This document shows positions 22,435 through 34,253 of a stretch of DNA of 64,000 nucleotides, in pieces (within the stretch, counting starts at the first letter, position 1; each line of letters opens with the position of its first letter). The stretch spans positions 806,001-870,000 of the forward strand of contig JAACJM010000001.1 in NCBI GenBank assembly GCA_013368315.1, read 5' to 3'. The stretch comes from Tetrapyrgos nigripes (lineage: Eukaryota; Basidiomycota; Agaricomycetes; Agaricales; Campanellaceae). The position numbers and the translations under genes were made by a program. A model generated the notes under the pieces. The model made no database searches. It was not told the origin of the DNA and saw only the letters and a list, made by a program, of their open reading frames with translations.

Positions 22435-23170
22435 GGCTCACCTCAGAGGCGCGAACAATGAACCATGACCAGGGTACTGGGGCAAGGTTGGAAAGAGAGA
22501 AGTGAAGAAACGTCCACGAGTAGGAACACTGTGGTTATAGGTCTACGTGTCAGGTATTTCCGTGTGAGCGGCAAAACCTCGACACATTACGGACAAATCG
22601 CAAGGACCTCTTTCGAGATACCGTTAGAGATCCGTGTCCAAGGCGCATATGTGGGGATATGGTGGGATGGAAAAAAATAGACCTGAGAAGTCCCCCACAG
22701 CATGGATAGACATATCATGTGAACGTCACCGAACGATCACCGTTGAGGATGATAGCAACGACACACGGGGTCGCAATTGTATCAGTGATGTTCACCATGC
22801 GCATAACTTTCGTTAGAACCGTCCGTAGCTGAAATAATACATATGATCCTGTAGATAAAAAGAATTATGAAGATATAGGGGTCTAAATGCAGTCTCCAGA
22901 AAGCCAAACAGGGTAGAGTGCAACTGCAAAGGAAGACCGTGAGTAGATGCTACGGACCGTTTTGGTGGCGGACTTACGCACGCAGTGGAGTGCGAGTGTG
23001 CGACTGGTATAGCAAATGGTAGGGTATGAATTAAGCCGGGGTGCGAAACCAAAGAGTGAGCACAGAGAACTAGTGGTGGCGGTAGGAAAGGTACACTCAA
23101 TTAAAAATAATCAACTCATCATAAGTACTCAAAATGTCAAAAGGTGTAGTAGACTCACGATAAATGAAAG
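22435..23170. other. 736-bp intergenic region upstream of copy B
   Basis: No coding exon, RNA gene or repeat could be supported. A 95-codon minus-strand frame at 22813-23100 has no family similarity or coding bias and is not called. The region presumably contains the copy B promoter and the Rab4 3' UTR. Confidence 0.4.
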
Positions 23171-24271
<1,101 letters not shown>

Positions 24272-24396
24272 AACGTGCAAGTTTACAATAAACAGTCTCA
24301 ATCATAATGACACCCCTTCGGTCCACTGTCCACACGTGGTTGTGGCTGTGCAGCGTTAATTTTTATATTTCGGGATATATTTCTGCTCCTCCTCCA

Positions 24397-25885
24397 CTAC
24401 CAGCCCTTCCAAGGTACCCACACATCTTGAACAACTCGAGAATCTTCTACAATATAATACCATGGATAGGCTGCCGCAATTAGACATGCATGTTGTCCGA
24501 CAATCTCAACGACCTCTCCCAAACGCAGTTTGTCATTTCCAACAGGTCCCGATCTCGTCAGTGTACCGTGTTCCTGAGATATTCTTCCCAATCTCCATCC
24601 TTTTCCAACCACACGTCCAAAATCCTTTGATGGTCCAGTATCTTTGCTGAATGCAATTGCTCCACCATCTACCAATGCCTCGTCAGAGCCGTCAACTCCT
24701 CTCCCCTCATAGTACGACAAAACAGTCACAAGTACTCGCTGCGCAATCCTTGACGGGTCAATCAAATTAGTGCTCTCCTGCTGCAGGTCCAGCATGGGAT
24801 AATTTCCTGTTATCATTTGAATTACCCTGGACACTCGAAACAAATTGCGCTCAGCTCACCTGCATGAAGTTCTAATGAGCCATGCAGTACTTCGGACAGT
24901 CTAGCTCTTGTTTCTGCAGTGGCAGCATGAGCGGTTGGTGTTGACCCTACAGACAAGACGAAAGGTTGACTCGGAGGCTCCATCTTCAGCGTTTCGTTCA
25001 ACAGTTTCAAAGCGTGCCCTGCAGCAGTATTGACGTTGTCAACTTCAGACGACAGAAACGAAGAAGCTTGATCGAAGGAAGTGGAGGCGTAGGCGTTTCC
25101 GGCATGAATATAGAATCCATATACAGAAATGACGGAGGAAGTGAAGAGAGTTGTCACCAAGGATTCAAACAGTGGGCTGGTGGGTGGTACTCCTGCTCGT
25201 CTTTCATTTCTATCAGCTGAGCCAGTCATCTTCCAGTCAAGAACTCACTTCTGTCCCCCATCCACTTTCACAAACACAGACCATTTCCTTGGTGTTTGAC
25301 GTTCACTCTCGATTTTCTCCAAGAATTTGACCTGGTCTGGGTGATCAATCATGAGTCGGAGCACACCTCCTTGGGGAGCAATTTCATCCTGCAAATTGGA
25401 CAGATCGGCGATCTTATTGGCCGCTGGAGGAATTCCATACAGGATCTGCAGGTTTTGTTGAGATTTCCTATGAATGTACCCCAGATATATAGGCTCACAT
25501 CAGATACCGTCCCATCCTTAAACAGACCAGCGTTTACGACCTCCCAAGCTTCCATCATGGTCGACACCACAACCGCGCTCGTCTTATCAACACTCGATTG
25601 TAACTGTAGTCGTGTGCCTTCAGCCGTCTATCCAACCGGATTGAGTACCTGCTCAACGGATTCGTGATAGGTGCTCACTTTGTGCGTCTTGAGATGTACA
25701 CGGAAACCAGCTCCCCATTCCTTAGCTTTCTTGTGCATGTTGGCGCAATTCGAAGCAAAGACTGCCCGATCTATGACAAAGGCAGGCGTTCTGAGCTCAT
25801 CGAGAGATTTACCGACAAACTCTTCGACGAGGGCTACTTTGGAGGGTAGATTGGCGAGATGATATGGGGTCTTGGTTTGCGGCAT
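24397..25885 (-). CDS. DSD1: D-serine dehydratase-like PLP enzyme (DSD1/alanine-racemase fold)
   Basis: Fold-type III PLP enzyme with a C-terminal zinc site, like yeast Dsd1p, which converts D-serine to pyruvate and ammonia. Start MPQTKTPYHLANLPSKVALV, then DELRTPAFVIDRAVF, the PLP-lysine motif FRVHLKTHK, a barrel with SAVVVSTMMEAWEVVNAG, DEIAPQGGVLRLMIDHPDQV and WSVFVKVDGGQKRAGVPP, YGFYIHAGNAYAS and VGSTPTAHAA. The C-terminal domain has ALVDGGAIAFSKDTGPSKDF and the zinc motif GQHACL (His-x-Cys), ending WVPWKGW. All key residues I can see are present. It is adjacent to a RidA gene transcribed the same way (158 bp between them). D-threonine aldolase-like activity is an alternative for the family. 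Confidence 0.88.
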
Positions 25886-26043
25886 GATAGAAGAACAGGA
25901 CAAAGCTTGCTTGCCGTGGGGAGTCCTACACCCCCCGGATATAGCGGCAATTCAGTTCCGAATTTCCGAAGGTACTTGTCTTGAAGATGCTCAGTGCGTA
26001 TTTACAAGTCAAAAATACATTGATGTTGTGCAGCTACGTTATT

Positions 26044-26574
26044 TTAGTAGGTTGCGATGGCTTCGATCTCAACATCCACGTCATTGGGAAGTTTTCCTGC
26101 TTGAATACAAGTCCTCGCCGGCTTTGGACTCGGGATGAGCTAGAAGGAATCAGTCTACAAGTCCTGCGGGAAGCAAGAGCTTGTTCACCTTTTCATAAAC
26201 TTCATTCATAGCTCCAAAGTTGTCCATGTTCTTCAAGTAGACGTTGACTTTGACCACCTTGTCCCAAGATGAACCGGAAGCAGCGAGGACGTTACCGAGG
26301 TTCTTGATGCATTGAGCCTGTGGAACAGTGAGTGCAAAGAAGGGTTCACAGTGATCGACGACATACAGTGTGCTCTTGGATACCGCCTTCTACAAGCTTA
26401 CCCTCCTTGTCCACGGGTGTCTGGCCACTGAGGAAGATCAGACCAGGTACCTTGGTTGCATGGGCTACAAAGATCGATCAGTGAAACCGTCGCTACAAGC
26501 AGGAGAAATTCTACTAACAAAGAATGCGAGTAAACTGAGAGTTCTCGTCAGAGTTGATGCGTTCGACAGACATG
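26044..26574 (-). CDS. RidA/YjgF/Hmf1-type enamine/imine deaminase
   Basis: Small trimeric protein (about 128 residues) of the RidA family, which hydrolyses 2-aminoacrylate and related imines to 2-keto acids. Start MSVERINSDENSQFTRIL, splice, then HATKVPGLIFLSGQTPVD, CIKNLGNVLAASG, VVKVNVYLKNMDNFGAMN, EVYEK and, after a ~52-bp intron, PKPARTCIQAGKLP with the catalytic Arg, ending VEIEAIATY. No strong mitochondrial presequence is seen, so cytosolic (Hmf1-like) is likely. It lies between the D-serine dehydratase-like gene (same strand) and a divergent allantoate-type permease. The pairing makes biochemical sense because dehydratases release the RidA substrate. Confidence 0.92.
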
Positions 26575-26784
26575 GTTAGTTATGTGGGTGAAGAGGGTAG
26601 TCGAGGTGCTTAAATCGCGATCGAGGAACGGGCCGGTGACCGACATGCTGACTCGTGCTGATCCGCTACTCAATTTTCCTTTTCTGCTTCCCCATTGAAT
26701 CCCATATCCACGACTCGTGACCCAGATAACCCTTCAGCCTACTTAAATGGCTATGAGCTAGTTTATCTACCTTGACCCGTCCCC
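26575..26784. promoter_or_regulatory. Divergent promoter, RidA / permease, with GATA motifs
   Basis: 210 bp between the two ATGs. AGATAA lies at 26724-26729 and its reverse complement TTATCT at 26763-26768, both close to the permease start. HGATAR sites bind AreA/Nit2-type nitrogen regulators in fungi. Binding here is inferred. Confidence 0.45.
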
Positions 26785-29070
26785 ATGTCCGACATCAAGA
26801 CGATCGGCGCCCAAGACGTGGAACATCTCCCAACGTACCCCGTCGATGAGAAGAGCGATACAGAGCGAGATACAGGCCGTGAAATCGACCCTCAGGTCCA
26901 GCGCAGTCTGTTGAGGAAATTCGATTACGCGATACTACCACCGCTAACGTTGATGTACCTGTAAGCACCCACATCTCTTTCGCGTTTTAAGGCAGTCATT
27001 GATCTCGCCAAAGAGCGAACGCGCTAGATAAAGGCAACGTAGGTAACGCAAAAACGGACAACTGGGATACAGTACGTCTTCTTTTCCATTGAACTCGTAT
27101 TTCTGGGACTCACATGTGTTCGTCACGTCAGGACATTGGACTGGTGGGGAATCAATACTATCTCCTGGTCATGATTTTCTATGTGAGTCCACCAGCTTTC
27201 TGAGGAAGAACCAGTGTTGATGACTATATTTAGGTGCCTTTCTGTCTGTAAGCAGTCTCAACCGCCATAGATCCGGATTTCAGCACGCTCACAAGACCAT
27301 TATTAGTTTTGGTACACCAATCTCCATGCTAGTGAAGCGCTATTCGGCTGCACGTGTCCTACCCATAATGATGTTCGGATTCGTGTGTATATTCTACTCC
27401 TCATGCTGCACATCCAATACTCATGATCTTTACTAGGGTTCCATGTGAGTCTGTCAAAGTACCCTAGAGAGTATTTCGCTCATACTCTCTCACCAAGGTC
27501 TCTATTCGCCGGTATCGCAAAAACTTTCGGTCGTAAGTACTAAAACTTCTAATAGATTCTGCTCATCGCAAACGGCATTCCAGAGATTTTCGCTATCCGA
27601 TGGTTCCTGGGGATTTTTGAGAGTGCAATGGTATGCGTCATTGGCCACTTTATTTGATTGAGTTAACTGACAAACATCTTCTGAGTCCAGCTTCCAGGGA
27701 CGGTACGCACCAGTACTATTCTACTTTGTTTGACTCAATCAACGAACCGCTTCACTAGGTGTATTACCTATCCACTTTCTACCAACGTGGTGAATTGGCC
27801 TCTCGCGTCGGTGTAGGTGTGCTCCACTGCTCATAACTACACTGCATTACTGAACAATGGCCACAGGCATTTTATGCAGCGGCTGCCATCGCAGGTGCCT
27901 TCTCTGGTCTCATAGCTTTTGGGACATTCCATATCGAACACTCAAAGTATCACTCTTGGCAATTTTTATTCTGGATTGAAGGCGAGCGTCTGTCAACATT
28001 TCCACGAAACCATTGTTCTGAACAGTCTGCGCTACTTTACAGGTGGTGCCACCGTGACATTTGCTATAGTGGCCTTCTTCTGGCTTCCCAGAAACTCCGA
28101 TACCTGGTGGATGCTGACTGAGGAAGAAAAAGCTGTTGCCCGTGCACGCATCCTCGAAGATTCCTCCGTCACCATCGACGAGAAGTTTAACATCCGAGAC
28201 GCTTTCCGGCCATTCAAAGATCCCCTCTATTGGCTTTGGGCACTCATCAGTGTCTCACTAGGTGTCCCGCTAGCAAGTGTCAACAACTTTTTACCCCAGA
28301 TAGTGAACAGCTTGGGTTACGACAAGCTCAAGACCAATCTGTACACTGTTGCTCCTAATGTCGTGGGCACTGTGGCTCTCCTCATCTTGACGTTTTCGTC
28401 TGATTTCTTCAGAGAACGTACGATTCATATTTGCATCCCGCTAGCCACTACTTTGATAGGCTTCATTGTCCTTGGAGCTATCGACCCTATCGCACACCGT
28501 GGAGTTGCATACTTTGCTTGTTTCCTGCTCACCATGGGGGCGTCTGCTCCATCTGTTTTGGTCGCTACATGGTACGTACCTAGCGCTCCTGGTTTGTGAC
28601 TATCTTCATGCTTGTACTCATTGCGTCCACCACAGGTACAACAATAACACCCCACAAGAATCTCGCAGAGCAGTTGTGACTGCAGTGATGGTAGCCCTCG
28701 CCAATTCCTCCGGCCTCATTTCGACCAACGTTTTCAGAGCTCAGGATGAACCCAAATACGTTCCAGGTAATTCTTGACTTGTCCGATAACAAGTCTGTTT
28801 TGTTAAATGCTACTTTGAAAGCTCTTGCGACGTCCGCTGGTTTCGGAGGCGTGTGTTTGCTCATGGTCGCCGGGTTAGTGCTCCTCGTTTTTCTTAGGGT
28901 GTGTGCTTGGCGTTAACTAGACTCCAAATCCTAGGACGGGTATATGGATGAGATGGGAAAACAGAAGGCGAAATATCGAACAAGGCACGGGCAATATGAG
29001 GGCTCAAGACGTTCCGACCGAGGCTCTAGGTGAAGGCCCCAAGTCTCCGTCCTTCAGATACATGTATTAG
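26785..29070 (+). CDS. MFS anion:cation symporter, allantoate permease (DAL5)-like
   Basis: Twelve-helix major facilitator of the ACS family. The hydrophilic N-terminus MSDIKTIGAQDVEHLPTYPV leads into FDYAILPPLTLMYL, the family motif NALDKGNVGNAKTD, and QYYLLVMIFYVPFCL. Further segments are SMLVKRYSAARVLPIMMFG, FAIRWFLGIFESAMLPGTVY, YYLSTFYQRGELASRVG, FYAAAAIAGAFSGLIAF, WLPRNSDTWWMLTEEE, FRPFKDPLYWLWALISVSLG, NFLPQIVNSLGY and VTAVMVALANSSGLI. The C-terminus is PSFRYMY. There are about ten small introns in the first half. Substrate likely allantoate, ureidosuccinate, a peptide or a carboxylated vitamin; not decidable from sequence. Divergent from RidA. Confidence 0.88.
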
Positions 29071-29567
29071 TAGAGTCTTTTCTCATTGTATGCTACTATG
29101 TACTTGATCACAGTAGGTGGGTAGCTAACGCTACTCGAGAAAGATAGTGGCAGCCGAACAAATGACAATCACCGTTGCCGCCACTACTTCTCAAGACCTT
29201 GATCATCTAGTCTCTATCAGTGTAATCAACACGATAAACAGAATGTCTATACCTCACTCTAATCCTCAGAAATTAATTTCTCAACCATCAGCAATGGCAA
29301 AAAGGGCATGTATGATTGCGCGAGGTATCTAATATTTAAGATCAAAAGTCATTTCTGGGAAGCATGAAGTGCAAAACATCAACCCATGAACTGAACCTGC
29401 CTATGGATCTGTCCCCCAAAGAGGAGTAGATTTGAAAAATGGCCTTTTGGAAGTACCAAAACATGAAAAGAAGACATAAAGATAATCTGTAAAGCTCAAG
29501 AACAACATTCAGTATTGAAAACATCGTTTCGACGGGAAAAGGTCCGAACGACTTTCCCATTAGTCCA
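29071..29567. other. Intergenic between convergent permease and RBM39-like genes
   Basis: No coding exon, repeat or RNA gene was recognised. Short open frames on both strands lack similarity to known families. Confidence 0.4.
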
Positions 29568-31849
29568 TTACTGATATGCCTGCATAATGGCATCTGAGAT
29601 GAAGTTGGCTGAAACTTGCTTTCCACCAAACCAGCGACCATTGAGACCCTGGATAGCTTTTTTAGCAGACTCGATGGAATCAAACTTGACGTATATTTCT
29701 CCCTGAGAGCTGGTCAGTGTAATACAGCCTTCAAGACGACGGCTGGCTTACCTGAGTTTCTCTCTCAACTTTGATGGCGACTACCTGGCCGTATTTCTCC
29801 TCACATTCTCCTTGAACGTCCATAGCGAGGTCTTTGTCCCAATCTTTCTCAGTCTCCCTGTGGGACAATGTAAATTAACACATAGATGAATAGTGAGAAT
29901 GAAGCGTATGCGTACTCTTCAGGGTCAAACATGTTCTTCAACAATACCGAGCGTGACTGCATAGCTTGTGGGATATTTGGTTTTCTGGGAGAATTTAAGA
30001 TGTGACCGAACCAATGATGAAAACAAAACCTACATGGGTTCTGGTAAAGAGGGCTGAGATTCAGTTCTAGCAAGTTTCTGCATTAGCGCTTGACGTGATG
30101 CTGCATTCAAATTACCACCTGCTAAAACGTGAGCAAGTTGAGTCTCATCAAAGCAACTATACTTACCGCCTGATTCTTCCAAACTGTCTTGTGGAGTATA
30201 GCGGACTGATCCTTTTTCATGTACAGTGTTGACGCGAAGCTAGTAAAATATCAGTCTGTCTGAAACATAATCCACCAGAACATGCAAGAAAACTCACAGT
30301 ACGGCCTGCAAGCTCGAAACCTTCCATCTGTTCCAATGCCATCTTCGCGTCTTCAGCACGTTTGTATCTGTGTAAACCGAGTCAGAAATGGCACCGCACA
30401 CGGAGTGACGAACGTACTGAACAAACGCATAACCTTTGCTACGGCCGGTCATTGGGTCCCTATGAAGGTCAACGAACTCAAGAGGACCAAACGGTTCGAA
30501 AACCTGTTTGATATCGGACTCTGTGAGATTGAAATGCAGTGATCCGACATAGAGCCTGGGTGTAATGAGTGAGAGCGGTCTACAGAGAAATATGGATGTC
30601 ACATACTGCATGCCGCCATGGGACGCGCTGACTCCAGGAGGAAGGTTGAGATTTCTACGTATGGTCATGAAAACTTTCGGAGAGACTGGCATCAGTGATT
30701 TACTTACCCGTCACCCGGATGAAGACGGTTCCTTTCGGCTTCAGTCAGCTGAACCATTATAGGCAGTCCCATCACGACAGTCCCACTGAGCGCCAAAGCC
30801 TTCTCAACCAACTCGATTGTGCGGAATTCGACATACCCAATACTAGAAATCAAAGCAATGTCAGCAAATGCATGACTTTCATCAATGATGAAGAGTGGCG
30901 AACCCTTTGGAGCGGCGAGATAATCGGTCTGTCACGATTCTAGAATCCATTACAGTACCTTCCCCAAGTTTGTCCTCAAAGAAATAGCCAAGATCCCGTG
31001 CTGTAAGCCGAGCTGCTAATTGAGTCACAAATACTGATCGAGCTTCCGAATCGTCTTCTTTGGGTTCGTCAGGGTTGTAAGGTTCATCTGGGGGTGGCTC
31101 GTAAGTGGGTGAAGCTCTCCTGCATAATGTAAGCCAAAACGATAGTGTGGAACGAAGGTGATTGACGTACTTGATAGGCGGAGGGCTCGGGGAGTCCTTA
31201 CGACGTCTATGAGGAGGGCTGTTACGACGTGGCCTTCTGTCGTCTCTATAGTCTCGTCGATAGCGTGGAGGATCATCGAATTCGTCTCTTGGGTCTCTGG
31301 GAGGTCTTGAGCGCCTTCTGCGAGGACTGTCCCTAGAAGGGCTCACGGAGCCATCAGCATCGTCCAATTTCTTCTTCTTGCTACGCTCTTCGCCTTCAAT
31401 GTCATCGCTTCATCTGGGCGCTTTCTCCTGCGGTCCTTGTCCTTGTCCTCTTTGTCTTTGTCACGGTCATAATCACGGTGACTATGCCTGCTTTCGCCTC
31501 TTTCCCTTCTGTCTTCTCGATGACGGTCCGAGTCACGATCACGTCTGCGCTCCCGGTCTCTGTACCGGTCGCGAGACCTTTCTCTGTCGTATCTGTCCCG
31601 ACTACGACTTCTTCGTCTTCTGTCATCCCTGTCTTTTCGGCGATCCTTCTCTTTTCTATCCCTATCACTTCTGTCTCTTGAGACAGACCTGTGAGACCTT
31701 CGGGTCCGCAGAGTGTCAGTGGAATGGTTCCGCGAGCTACTCGATAAAAAAGAGGTAAACCATGCGTTCGGCAACATTTCAGAGAAATACACATACGATT
31801 TATGTGTGGGTGACTTGTCGACGTCCATCTTACCGTTAAGTGAAGACAT
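29568..31849 (-). CDS. RBM39/CAPER-like RS-domain splicing factor with three RRMs
   Basis: Nuclear RNA-binding protein. The N-terminus MSSLNGKMDVDKS is followed by a long Arg/Ser/Asp-rich RS domain (RSRSRDRYDRERSRDRYRD type). RRM1 contains RSVFVTQLAARLTARDL and SKGIGYVEFRTIE; RRM2 contains LYVGSLHFNLTESDIKQVF and GRSKGYAFVQYKRAEDA. A linker with SRQALMQKLAR follows, and a C-terminal U2AF-homology motif contains SVLLKNMFDPEEE, GQVVAIKVE, the R-x-F signature in GLNGRWFGGKQVSANF, and the ending DAIMQAYQ. This domain order and the ending match the RBM39/Rsd1 family. It has seven or more introns. Role: 3' splice-site recognition together with SF3b/U2AF. Confidence 0.92.
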
Positions 31850-32025
31850 TTGTGGTGACTGAAAAAGGTCAAGAAAGAAAGGATGGATACACTTGTAAAC
31901 AAACTTCACAGCCACGCAAGTTGAAGCTAATGGTACAATTTCAAATATAGTAACAGACTACAGAGCATCGTCAAAGCATCGTAACTATTATCGTTCTTCT
32001 CATGCCAGAGGTGGTCAAGCACCGT

Positions 32026-33867
32026 TCAAGTCAGTCTAGCTCGTACACGTTTCTCGGCCTGGCCCATCTCGGTGGCCTCCGCTCTTCGATAGAGCTCATT
32101 CAAAGGGTTTTCAAGGCCTTCCTTCTCCAAGTCATCCTCAATCTTACTAAATTCCTCGCAAAATTTCCCGTTAAGGACCCTATTGTTCAGAATGTCCTGT
32201 AAGATGGAGCATTTAAGCTGACGTTCGCTAGAAAAGGGCGAGCTTTACCTTAAAATATGCTCTCGCGTCTGCACCGTCAAGAGCAAGTGCACCGCTCAAC
32301 TGACCGTATTGAGAGACAGAAGAATGAAGCTTCAACTAAAGGAGCGACTATTAGCATTTGTGCCCACTTCTTGGGATCAATGAAGTGTTATAATGACCTG
32401 AGCTGTAAATCCTTTGAGCAATCAAGTCAGTATGTGAAACTTGATGCAAAAAACAGAGCTGGAGTACCAAGGTCTGCTGCCCTCTCAAATATTTCAGCTG
32501 GTTCCTTAGACATCCACCTGTTGGATACGAGTAAGTCCTATGCAAAAGAAGCAAAGACGTATTCACATCTCATAACATAGAGCCTCGTCAGAGCAACCTA
32601 AACAAAATTAGCGATTCCGAGCGATTCATTCTGCTGAAGCGGGCATACCGGCTTCTTTGAGGACGCTGAAAGCCTCTCTAGTGAAGAGAAGAACAATCAG
32701 AGAAACGACTACTCGCCGTAAAGAGGGCGTCCTACCTGAAAAGCATGATAATCTGGGGCCATAGCGCTTGCTCAGCAAAGAGGTCTAAGACAAAAGACTC
32801 ATGAGAAGAATATCAGGAAGCAGGATCGAATTGTATGGACCTGTCACAGTTTCTTCGCGGGCAGAAGATTCAATGGCACCAGTCTTCGTAGCACCAATAG
32901 CACGAGCGATAGCAAGGGTGATAGAAAGCGCATTTCCAGATCCTTCTTGCTCAACCTGCAAAGGATATGTGTAAAATATTCGAAGAGAAATCATACAAGT
33001 AATCTCACCGAAACAAAGCAAGGAAAACCCTTCTTGGCTTCATAGAGTGAGCGCACCGAAGACCCTATCATTCTATCAAGAGTAGAGTACGTGAGTGCTC
33101 CTGCTGGTGTTGTCGAGCAGACTAGAACGAACCGTGGAGCGACCATGACAACATCTACGAGTAGACAAGATTAAGCTAAACGATGACAAAAACGTGGAGC
33201 AATATTCTTGCCTTGAGTGGGGGCAAACTTCAGGAGTTTATAGAACACGTTGTATCCGCTGAAACGAAACCAATTAACGAAGAGCTGGAATGACGACGAG
33301 TGGTACACACCTAGCCACGACGATTGTGACAGAGCTCTTTAGCTTGGGAGCAAATTCATTGTTGAATACTCGCGGTTGCACCTGATCAGGGACCAGAAGG
33401 AAGAGGACTGTTCAGGACAGTCAGTGAATATCATCATGTGCAACAGAATGATGCAAGTACCGTCTGCGACTTCGGCTGCCTTTCCAAAGTCGTGTTCTAC
33501 ATGGAAACCTTTCGATTTGGCGGTTTCTGCGTAGGAGTCTCGTCTGTTCGCAATAAGGATGCTGTCATTCGGAATGCCACTGTCTCGAAGATTCTGAGCC
33601 TGAGCAGACCCTGAAGAAATGGGTTATAACTTATAAGCAGCCATAAGCAGCCCCAATAAATGATAGGACCTTGGTTTCCGAATCTAATCGAGTGTCAATA
33701 CCTTCACCAGACAGACAAGAAACTGGAGAAACTGACCCGAGAAATACGATCTTTTTGCCGTTCAACAGAGACAAGTCAGCGTCATTGTCGTAGTAGCTGT
33801 TTCATTTTCCGGTTAGCTGGCTGGGCTATGCGTAACAAAGAAAGTCGACAGACATCTTTGCGGGCAT
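32026..33867 (-). CDS. Ketol-acid reductoisomerase-like protein with altered catalytic positions
   Basis: The fold follows KARI (IlvC). MPAKIYYDNDADLSLLNGKK leads into IVFLGSAQAQNLRDSG (NADPH-binding Rossmann motif), SILIANRRDSY, FLLVPDQVQP, FAPKLKSSVTIVVASGYNV, VVMVAPRMIGSSVRSLY, VSVEQEGSGNA, ARAIGATKTGAIESS, ETVTDLFAEQAL, a helical domain with KEAGCSDEALCYEM and SKEPAEIFERAADLG, SQYGQLSG, ending KRVRARLT. The D and E of TDLFAEQ (metal ligands in KARI) remain. The usual APKGPG-type lysine is Arg, the SHGF/AHGF histidine position reads Ser (ASGYN), and the second Glu of the FExxHE motif appears to be Ser. No mitochondrial presequence is seen, unlike ILV5. It is probably not the biosynthetic isoleucine/valine enzyme. 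Many introns, some joins uncertain. Confidence 0.75.
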
Positions 33868-34253
33868 TCTTTCAAGCAAGCTGGAATGAGAGCTGTTCTT
33901 TGGCTCACCCAGGATCCTCTGTCCACATTTAAATAGGAGTAGCGGCCATCCGATGACCCGCTGAGAACCAAAGGGAAAGAGCTCCTACGTCAGTATCACC
34001 AGGCCTCTCAGAGGGTTCGAGTTACTAGATAGAGAGTGATCCGGGCCGGATTTCAAATTCTCTCTTTATAACCATGAGTTGCAAAGCTGGGGAATGTGAT
34101 AACCCTCCTCAATAGACAACGCCATAATCGCTCGCCAATTGAAGCCGGCAGTATACCAATAATCTCCGGTACCTTTCCAGTATAACCAATTGTTAATTTC
34201 ATTTCATCTCCAATCCGCCATCCTCCGCATTAAAAAAAATAATTTTCGGCAAT
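33868..34253. promoter_or_regulatory. Divergent promoter region, KARI-like / SDR
   Basis: 386 bp without coding signal between two ATGs. AT-rich near the SDR start, with a run of eight As at 34232-34239. No clear TATA box. Confidence 0.4.

Noticed and set aside
22813..23100. 95-codon minus-strand frame between copy B and Rab4
   Set aside because: No recognisable motif, no splice context, composition like the surrounding non-coding DNA.
30229..30237. Third copy of TTGACGCGA
   Set aside because: Lies within RBM39 coding sequence (the VNTVHEKG region), so it is likely coincidental.
34005..34035. GGTTCGAG-like B-box suggesting a tRNA gene
   Set aside because: No A-box at the right distance and no cloverleaf could be drawn.
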